Made by a program: the position numbers and the translations under genes. Positions 56,556-64,000 of a stretch of 64,000 nucleotides of DNA are shown here, one piece after another. Each line of letters begins with the position of its first letter. Position 1 is the stretch's first letter. Under the pieces are notes generated by a model that was not told the origin of the DNA, did not search any database, and saw only the letters and a program-made list of their open reading frames with translations. This stretch comes from Gliomastix tumulicola (Eukaryota > Ascomycota > Sordariomycetes > Hypocreales > Bionectriaceae): NCBI GenBank assembly GCA_001599755.1, contig BCHX01000008.1, positions 2,046,001-2,110,000 of the forward strand. The letters run 5' to 3'.

Positions 56556-59280
56556 ATGTCGGTTTCGACCTCATCATCGAACGATCCGACGCAACAACAC
56601 CGATCCTCGAGCCCCGCGACGGACGATTTGTCGAACCCGACATTGACACCCGACCTCATACACAGCCTCAAGCATGGCAGCACTGTGCTAGCGCTCGCAG
56701 TTAGTCCCGAGCATGGCCGGGTCTGGGCTGGCACACAGGACGGCGAGATCGTCTCGTGGTCGCTCGAGACATTCCAGCCGGTCGCGACGATCCAGGCGCA
56801 CAAGCGCAGCGTCCTCTCGCTATTCCTCTCGCCCGACTCCTCGCTCCTATTCTCAAGCGCCGGCGACCCGATCATCAACGTGTGGTGCCCGAAGACCCTT
56901 ACGCGACTGTACGAAATATACAGCACCCACGACGTCGGCGATATTTTCTGCACTGCCTACAGCCCTCAGCACGACACCCTCTACTTTGGCGCTCAGAACT
57001 CCTCCATCCAATGGGTCACCTTGGGGGATCTCTCCGCCCGCGTCTCGGCCGAGTCTGCTCGACATCCATACCGCCGGAACCACCGCTTCTTCGACTCCAA
57101 GGCCGTGGGGGGGACCGCCACGCCTCGCCGGAACGACGAACGATGGAGCCATATTCCTCGCGCGCAAACCGTCCTCGAGGTGGATAATGGGGCTATTCGC
57201 AACTTTGCCCACAATGGATATGTGTTCTGCATGCTCATGACCAAAGGCCCGACGGTCGAGGTTGATGCTGAGCGCGACGTCCTCATCTCTGGCGGAGGTG
57301 ACGGTACCATCAAGCTGTGGAACCTCCTGGGCGATTCACATCACGAGGGCGACGACGTCGGAGGAATCGCGGAGCTCATGACCCTAGGAAATGACGACGC
57401 CGATTCGATCCTCTCGCTGGCCATCGACGGCTCCTTCCTCTATGCTGGCAAGCTTGAGGGCGTGGTTGAGCTCTGGGACCTCGACACCACGCAAAAGCTA
57501 CGGGTAATCAAGGCACATTCGTCAGACATAATGTCACTACAGATGGCTTGGGGTTTCTTGTGGACGGCGTCAGCGACGGGGGGAGCTAGCGTAAGATACC
57601 CTACTCCTGGGTTTACCACCGGCGCTTTCACTAACTGCCCTACAGAAATATAGCACGGCTCACTACGGGAAATACCACAACACAGCTGCTGCTGGCGAGG
57701 TCAGCCAGAAATACCAGTGCTTGAGCAAATGGGAGGCACATCGGGGCAAAATCCTAGCGTCGGCAACGGCCACATACAAGAACCGGCAGTACTTCATCAC
57801 TGGGGCCAACGACGACAATATCTCTGTATGGGCATTCCAGGATGACGCGTGCACCACTTCGGAGTCAACTGAGGAAGCCAATGATGCGCTCCTTCATACC
57901 CTGAAGGATTTCGTCTCCTACAAGACTGTGTCCTCCCACCCGGAGTACGCAGAGGATTGCCGCAAAGGCGCCACCTTTCTGGGATCGCTGTTCAAGCGGC
58001 TGGGTGGCCACGTTGAGATGCTGAGTCCCCATGCGGCGCACAATCCCGTGGTGTATGCCCGTTTCGCAGGCAAGAAGGAGGGATCTTCAAACCGCAAGAA
58101 GATCCTCTTCTACGGCCACTACGACGTGGTGGCGGCCGATCCCCAGAAGGGCACGTGGCAGGGAGACCCGTTCTCCCTGAGAGGTACTAATGGTTATCTT
58201 TACGGAAGAGGGGTTAGTGACAACAAGGGTCCTATCCTGGCAGCGCTCTATGCTGTGACCGACCTGATGCAGGCGCAAAAGCTGGACAATGACGTGGTCT
58301 TCCTTATTGAGGGCGAGGAAGAGTACGGCTCAAGGGGCTTTGAGCAGGTCGTTCACGCCAACAAGGATCTCATTGGCGATGTGGATTACATTTTGCTCGC
58401 TAACAGTTATTGGCTCGACGACAAGGTTCCTTGCCTGACTTATGGGCTTCGGGGCGTTCTGCACGCGACTGTCTGTGTCGACTCGCCTCGGCCAGACATC
58501 CATTCTGGTGTAGACGGCTCATATATGATGGACGAGCCTCTGTCAGATCTGACTCTGGTGCTGTCTAAGCTGAAGGGGGCTAGAAACCGCGTCACCATTC
58601 CTGGGTTCTATGATGGAATACCGCCCACCACGCCGGAAGAGGAGGCCCGCTACGACGACATTGTTTCCATCTTGCTTCGACGGAACCCGGAGACGGCATC
58701 GGAGGAGAACCTCAAGAAGTCCCTCATGGCTCGATGGCGAGAACCGAATCTTACGGTCCATCGCTACAAAGTCTCGGGTCCTGAGGGTAGCTTGATCAGC
58801 AGTCATGCCAGCGCACACCTCAGCCTCCGCCTTGTCCCTGGACAGGAAGTTGACGAAGTCGCACGGAAGATGACCGAGTTCCTTGAGCAGGAATTCGCCG
58901 CGCTGAAATCCCAGAACTGGCTGAGCATCAGCATTGACAACAAGGCTGAGCCATGGTTGGGTCAGCCGACCAACGACATCTTCCAGACACTCGAGCAGGC
59001 TATCCTTGAGACATGGCCTGAGTCCTTTCAAACGGCCTCGGACTCAGACGGAAGTAATCCGCTCAAGTCGCACACTCACAAGCCCAAGAAGCCGCTGTAC
59101 ATCAGGGAAGGTGGATCGATTCCTGCCATTCGGTTCCTGGAGAAAGAGTTCCAAGCCCCTGCTGCGCATCTTCCCTGCGGGCAGGCGAGCGACTCTGCGC
59201 ATCTTGACAACGAGCGCATGAATCTGACCAATTTGATCAGAGCGCGGGAGATATTTGGGAAAGTGTTTGCCAGGCTCTGA
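56556..59280 (+). CDS. DUG2: Dug2: WD40 plus M20 peptidase, glutathione degradation
   Basis: With Dug3 forms the cytosolic gamma-glutamyl-hydrolysing complex that starts gamma-glutamyl-cycle-independent glutathione breakdown. Exons 56556-57590 and 57646-59280; 889 aa, like yeast Dug2 (878). N-terminal half: WD-type repeats (AVSPEHGRVWAGTQDGEIVS, DVLISGGGDGTIKLWNL, LYAGKLEGVVELWDLDTTQ, FITGANDDNISVWAF). C-terminal half: M20 metallopeptidase with FYGHYDVV, GRGVSDNKGP, LIEGEEEYGSRGFE, DSPRPDIHSGVDG, REGGSIPAI and a last His in ASDSAHLDNERM. Metal ligands appear complete. The ATG at 56556 is the first in the frame with a plausible N-terminus; the frame stays open 33 nt upstream without another ATG. 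Confidence 0.95.
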
Positions 59281-59604
59281 GCTGGCAATTCGACGTGTCT
59301 TCACATGCATATGTATTCTTCCGAGGGGCGACCCTGCATTGACAAGAAGATCTTGTACACTACGGATAGGGAAAAAAAAATGGAAAATTGCATTTCTGGT
59401 GGCGCATGCACGGAATAGACAGTTTTGAATTCTCACATGTCACGATTTCGGCTCACGTTGGGGGGTGACGCGTGGCGCTTGGCGACGATCACGCATAAAA
59501 GTCCATCCACCTGCTTTGCTTCCATCCCTAGCATCATATCGTCAATAGCAGGTCTAGTTTTTCTAATTTCATTTATTCTTTCATTAGCTTCCTTCACAGC
59601 TGCC
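59281..59604. other. intergenic, DUG2 terminator and next promoter/leader
   Basis: The frame of the next gene is open through this stretch and would add a hydrophobic segment (ISSIAGLVFLISFILSLASF) if started at ATG 59437. I treat it as 5' leader because the 59605 ATG has a better context (GCTGCCATGG). Confidence 0.4.
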
Positions 59605-60773
59605 ATGGCCGTCGACAACACCCTGCCCGAGGGCGAGAACCCCATTGGTGAATTCACGGTCGAGTATCTCGGCGAGCAATCCTCCGACAACAGCTGCAGT
59701 CGTCGCGACCTGGGCTTCGCGGGTCACCTTGGCGGGAAATGGTACGCTGTGTACGGCGATACGCTCTGGGCGGCTCCCGGGGTGACGGACATTGCTGAGG
59801 ATGAGGAGGGCTTCCACGGCATGGTCCGCAATGCGCTGTCGGAGTTGACGAACGATCCCCTTGTGGTGCACGACCTGCATCTCAACGACGATGAGCCGGT
59901 GCCGCATCAGAAACAGTTTATGCCGTTCCGCGAGGACTGGGGCGAGACGAACACGTTTGGGTTCGGGGGCACGAGCATCGTCGAGACGGATCCGGAGACG
60001 GCGACCGGGGCGCTGTATTACCTTGTGGTGCGTTTTCCTTCGATTCCTCTCCTTCATGATTTGCACATGAGCGCTGATGGATTATGACTTAGAACGCCGC
60101 CGAGTGGTACAAGGGCGCGGGCGTAGCCAAAGTCGAGCTCGTCGACGGCGTGCCGACCATCACGGAGCGCATGGGCGACCAGGGCTGGTGGTGGAACGGC
60201 GACACGACGCCCAAGTACGGCGACGTGGCCGCGTACCAGGACGTCCACAGCGACTGGATCTACGTCCTCGGCAACCCGCCCAACTGCATCGACGCGTGGC
60301 CCGCGAAGTGCTACATCTACCAGGCGCGCGTGCGGCAGGCCGACGCCTTTGATCTGGACAAGTACGAGTACTGGTGGGGCAGGGAGGAAGGGTGGAAGAG
60401 CGAGGTGTTGACGAGGTTTGACGCGGAGACGGCGGTGATGTGGGGGGCTGGACAGGGCCAGATGGTGTATAGTGAGTATTTTGGGACGTACATCTATGTT
60501 CATCTGAGTGAGTTGACCTCTTTCTTTCTTTCTTTCCCTTGTTCAGATCTATGCTGACCACAGGAAGACGGGCCGGCTGTTGCCCTCCGAACCGCCCCGA
60601 GCCCCGAAGGCCCGTGGTCGGCGGACAAGGACATCTTCACCGCGGAGCCGATTGACGGTGGCTTCGTCTACGCCGGCGTTGCGTATCCTCACCTCGATCC
60701 CTCGGGGAAGACGCTCACGATTGCGTACACCAACAACAACCACATCCAGGTCATCCGCGTGACCTTCGATTGA
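59605..60773 (+). CDS. DUF4185-like beta-propeller protein
   Basis: Exons 59605-60027, 60093-60507 and 60568-60773 give 347 aa. Blocks: GFAGHLGGKWYAVYGDTLWA (GDT motif), FGFGGTSIVE, GDQGWWWNGDTTPKYGDVA, WIYVLGNPPNC, YIYQARVRQADAFD, TAVMWGAGQGQMVYSEYFG, ALRTAPSPEGPWSADKDIF and YAGVAYPHLDPSGKTLTIAY, the repeating strand pattern of DUF4185 and related glycosidase-like propellers. Intron 2 uses acceptor GAAG at 60567, because the CAG four bases earlier breaks the frame. If translation starts at 59437 the protein would carry a signal-anchor and be secreted; otherwise it is cytosolic. Substrate unknown. Stop is 37 bp from that of the methyltransferase gene on the other strand. Confidence 0.65.
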
Positions 60774-60810
60774 AGCCCAACCTCCGCCGGCGAGTCTGAG
60801 AGAGTGTCCG

Positions 60811-62389
60811 TCATCCAGGAAGCCTGGCGACCCAGAACTGCGCGTTGTAGGCATTCCTTGTCAACGCCTGATTATCAAACCCATACGCCGCATCCATCCC
60901 CCTCACATGCCTCCCCTCAAAGGTCACCTTCCCACACTCTTCCTCCCCCGCCGCCACCACATCGACCATCTCAAAGCCCAGCCCCTTCTCGGCGAGATCG
61001 ACAATCTCCTCCAGCGAGAGCTGCACGAACGGCGCGGACCCGTACAGCAGCGGGCCCAGATTCACCCAGTATCCGCCGGGCTTCAGCAGCTGCTTGATGG
61101 TCTCGAGGTACGTGACGAGGTTGCGCGCCGTGTCGATGAAGAAGTACGTCACGATGGTGTCGAACTGCCGGTGGTGCTGCTGCGAGGTGCCGCCGAAGAC
61201 GGTGGTGAAGTCGCCCTCGACGAGGAGGACCTGGCTCTTGTTCAGGGGGACGTCCGGGAAGGAGAGGCGGCGGAGCATGGCGGGCGTGCTGGCCTGGTGG
61301 GACCAGGTGTCGATGAAGGGGTGGAGGGAGTCGGCGTTGGGGTGGTGGGCGGTGGTCTCGAGGAAGCGGTAGAGGACGTTCATGTACATGGACCATTCGT
61401 TGACTGTGACTTCGAAGCCTGCATGGAGAATGGTCAGTGGTTGTTGGTGCGCTTGAGGGGGGGAGGAGTTTGGGACGCACCGCCGAGCTGGGCGACGTCG
61501 TGTCCCAGCCGGTTGAGGCCAGAACCTGGTAGCAACACCCTGACGGGGTTGGCGCCCTCGAGTCTATGGGGGAATAAAGCTGGCAGTGTCTTGAGAAGAC
61601 AATTGAACGATGCATCTCGCTCGTATGAGCCCCCCGAGGCAGTCCAGTCCCTCACGATGTGCTTGAACGACTGCGAGATGGCAATCTTGTCTGCCTTCTT
61701 GCCTTGGTCCTCGTTGGCCTTGATGTGCTTATCTAACTCAGACCGCTTTATGTCGTAGAACTCGAGTGCGTTGTCGACGATCCGGTTGGCCAGGTCCTGG
61801 TTGCTGTGAAGCAGCCTGTCGACGTCGGTGAACTTGTGATAGTACTTGACGTGCTTCTCCAGAAGCTACCACGTTTATATCATCATCAGTAACGGCCATG
61901 GTAAGCTCTGATGGGGCGACATACCGCCTTCTGGCTCTTGGAGACTTTCTTGTACAGGCCCTTGAGCCTGTCGAGCTCCTCCGCCTGTCGGGTGTAGTAC
62001 GCCGTGTATCCGTGCAGGGCATCGAGGAGTCGCCATCGGGGGTGGTTGCTGTTCCACGTGCCGTGCTTGCGGCTTAGTCGTTTGAGCAGCTCCGCCTTCT
62101 CGTCGACATGTCGGGGCGTGTACTGAGGTGGGAATGCTGGTGTCTCGACAGTCACCACGACCTGGTGGACTTCCAGAACCGAGTCAAAGAGCTGGCCCTG
62201 CAGACGAAGGGGAAAGATTGTCAGTACGGTTTTCGCGTGTAGCATATTGGCGGCACTGACATTCTGTGCCTCTGGAAGCGGAATTGCTGCTAGGTCTGGC
62301 CTGTTCTCGTGGCCGCGAGTCTCAGCAAGGGCTCTACTCAGGAAGAGAGATGCGAGCGAGAGGTATGTGAGCCATGGGACCACGGGCAT
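60811..62389 (-). CDS. N2227-family methyltransferase (carnosine N-methyltransferase-like)
   Basis: SAM-dependent enzyme related to CARNMT1, which methylates carnosine to anserine; the fungal substrate is not known. Exons 62389-62261, 62197-61925, 61865-61481 and 61418-60811; 464 aa. Blocks: LGRD-like HPRWRLLDALHGYTAYYTRQ, DWTASGGSYERDASF, NPVRVLLPGSGLNRLGHDVA (SAM loop), FEVTVNEWSMYMNVLYRFL, HPFIDTWSHQ, LLVEGDFTTVFG, FDTIVTYFFIDTARNLVTYL, LLKPGGYWVNLGPLLYG and SLEEIVDLAEKGLGFEMV, with the usual final NAYNAQFWVARL. The N-terminus (VPWLTYLSLASLFLSRALA) looks like a signal or membrane anchor, not usual for cytosolic CARNMT1. The first intron is 63 nt with no stop, so unspliced RNA stays in frame. 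Confidence 0.85.
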
Positions 62390-62886
62390 GTTGCCTCTCA
62401 AACTGTGTCGTTTTCGAAGAACGATCGACAAAACGGTGTCAGGCCCTCCATCAGCCGCAACAGGACTGACTTTACCTGGGTTAACGAAGAGATTTGCTCA
62501 TATTACATACTCCTTGTGTCGCCGTGAGTAAGTACTATGAGAAGCACCGAATCGCACCCCCACCAAGACTGATGCGTCCCTTGATGGCCTCGTTCTCTTG
62601 GCGACAATCGCAGCATCGGCCCTAATAAACAGCCCTCCACTGAGGGAATATCAATAGAAGGATCGTTTGCAGGTCGAGGATCGCTGAATTTCAACGGTAA
62701 ACTGTTGCCTCGGTGGGGGCCTCTGCAAAGGTTCCAGCGTTCTTCCTCGGAGCGAAACGTCCCAACCACACACACATAAATAACTGCCTTCACAACAAAC
62801 AAAGCACACCACCAACCGTCTTCATATTCCCTTCTTCCCACCTCTAGACCTTGTCCCGTATCTGACTCTTTTCTCTCACATTCACC
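62390..62886. other. intergenic, two divergent promoters
   Basis: About 497 bp between the divergent starts of the methyltransferase and the small GPI protein. An ACATAAATAAC stretch near 62771 is TATA-like and sits about 110 bp upstream of the GPI protein start, where the leader is CT-rich. Confidence 0.4.
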
Positions 62887-63527
62887 ATGAAGACCGCTAC
62901 GTTTGTCACTCTTCTGGGCCTAGCCCTCGCTCCCCTCGGTCTCGCCCAGTCCGACTCTCTCGGCCCTGCTCCCACCGAGTCGTACGGCTGCGAGCCCCAT
63001 GGCGACCACTACCGTTTGTGCATCCCTCATCCCTCAGCATGGTCACACGATAAAGACACAAGTGCTGATTTGTTGCTGCGCTGATTAGACTGCGAGGGCC
63101 ATGTCTCCGAGACGGCTGCCGCAGATGGCACCGCTGTCACTACGCCTACTCCCACCCCGGATGACCACGACCACGGCCACGATGAGGAGGATCACGACCA
63201 TGACCATGACGACGACGAGGATGGTGGTGCTAGTGACAACACCAACCTCCCCCCTTCCCCGACTGCCTCTGTTGGCTGTGAGCCTCACGGCGACCACTGG
63301 TACGTTGCTCTCACTCACTGCGCCCCCTGAAGATATTCATTCATGCTTCCTTCCTTCCTTCATTTACTGACTGCGATCCCAGGCACTGCGATGGCCCTGC
63401 TCAGACGGATGCTTCCAGCAACGAGGCGTCCACCACTGGGGAGTCCTCCCCCCAGGACACTGGCGGTGTCGTCGCCCAGATCGTGCCTCTCGCCGGTGCC
63501 CTCGCCGCCGCCATCCTCGCCTTCTAA
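62887..63527 (+). CDS. small secreted His/Asp-rich GPI protein, likely metal binding
   Basis: Exons 62887-63013, 63089-63299 and 63383-63527 encode 160 aa. N-terminal signal peptide (KTATFVTLLGLALAPLGLAQ) with likely cleavage near LAQ-SD. Mature protein holds two copies of a motif: GCEPHGDHYHCEG near residue 35 and GCEPHGDHWHCDG near residue 104. Between them is a His/Asp/Glu run (DDHDHGHDEEDHDHDHDDDE). After a Ser/Thr-rich linker comes a hydrophobic C-terminus (VVAQIVPLAGALAAAILAF) preceded by small residues, the pattern of a GPI-attachment signal. Similar motifs occur in fungal wall proteins and in extracellular parts of some zinc transporters, so zinc or copper binding at the cell surface is likely but unproved. 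Both motifs are split by an intron within two bases of each other. Confidence 0.8.
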
Positions 63528-63726
63528 GCGACGGGCAGGAATAAAAGCAAGCAGAGAGCTACTGGAGAGCCATTTCACAGACGCTGTCCCACGAACAGCT
63601 GTCATATGTACCACCGACCCGGATTTGATCAAGTTCTACCAAAGCACATAGTGATGATAGTTAGGCCGTAATTTGAACATGGCTATAATAAGAATGCGAT
63701 TCACGGCTTAAGCTTATTCTTGGTCC

Positions 63727-64000
63727 CTAGCTTAATCGCGACTCAATTTGACATCGGATGAAAATTATCAGGGCAGAAGCAGGAGAGAAACAGGCGCCTA
63801 GTAAGGTGGGCGATATGCTGAACCGCTGGCGAGAACCCGGATGGTTCACAATATCTAAAGTGGGGCTGCTGTTCCGTGAGCCATCAAGGTGCATCTGCAT
63901 CCTCGGGCAGGCGTTCAGCTCGCGGTTCTCATCGAGAATCTCGTTGGTTGGGAGCTTGGCATACCAGGTGCACGGGCGCTTCAATCCAAAAAAATCCCAC
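63727..64000 (-). CDS. partial ORF at the right edge, unknown protein
   Basis: The minus-strand frame is open to the window edge, ending at a stop at 63727-63729. It begins WDFFGLKRPCTWYAKLPTNE and continues ILDENRELNACPRMQMHLDG, which reads like protein, with two Cys in the first half. The true C-terminus may be earlier if an intron lies within. No domain recognised; it needs sequence to the right. Confidence 0.35.
   Translation of the reverse strand, partial: WDFFGLKRPCTWYAKLPTNEILDENRELNACPRMQMHLDGSRNSSPTLDIVNHPGSRQRFSISPTLLGACFSPASALIIFIRCQIESRLS

Noticed and set aside
1..64000. CRISPR arrays, bacterial-type operons, complete transposons
   Set aside because: No regularly spaced repeats, no polycistronic layout and no transposase or reverse-transcriptase motifs were seen on either strand; the organism is eukaryotic.

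Overview
This 64 kb window is nuclear DNA of a filamentous ascomycete (Pezizomycotina, most likely a sordariomycete). The evidence is dense genes on both strands, short GT-AG introns of about 50-130 nt, no operons, a non-reducing polyketide synthase, a Zn2Cys6 regulator and several families typical of filamentous fungi. All exon models were built by eye from splice signals and reading-frame continuity; no search was run. There is one assembly gap of 33 N (21774-21806).

Layout. 0.6-11 kb holds a small secondary-metabolite locus: a SAT-KS-AT-PT-ACP-ACP-TE polyketide synthase on the minus strand, divergent from an FAD-dependent aromatic monooxygenase. 11-17 kb holds a possible 67-aa protein, mitochondrial Mn superoxide dismutase, and a ccg-9-type trehalose synthase/phosphorylase. 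17.1-21.9 kb is gene-poor and rich in simple repeats; it lies upstream of a glutamine/histidine-rich Zn2Cys6 factor. 24.5-30.8 kb is housekeeping: a Tapt1/Emp65-family ER membrane protein, the GPI-transamidase subunit Gpi16/PIG-T, and U1 snRNP protein Luc7. 30.8-35 kb has an RGG-box protein, a small Myb/SANT-like protein and a repeat-bearing ORF. 35-41.8 kb is a divergent pair of a lactose-permease-like transporter and a GH2 beta-galactosidase, resembling the yeast LAC12-LAC4 arrangement.

42-51.1 kb holds three diverged paralogues (734, 731 and 720 aa) of a cysteine-containing, F-box-like family I cannot name with confidence, with an unrelated 221-aa gene between two of them. This is the accessory core of the window and the best candidate for something undescribed. 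51.9-52.6 kb is a broken relic of a membrane protein. 53-54.8 kb has a DUF3632-like protein and a small secreted protein. 56.5-62.4 kb has Dug2 (WD40 + M20 peptidase, glutathione breakdown), a DUF4185-like beta-propeller protein and an N2227/carnosine-N-methyltransferase-like enzyme. 62.9-63.5 kb has a small secreted His/Asp-rich, probably GPI-anchored protein with a duplicated CEPHGDH(Y/W)HC motif. A partial ORF runs off the right edge.

Functional links that can be inferred: polyketide synthase with monooxygenase (one pathway), and permease with beta-galactosidase (uptake and hydrolysis of beta-galactosides). The other genes look like ordinary neighbours.
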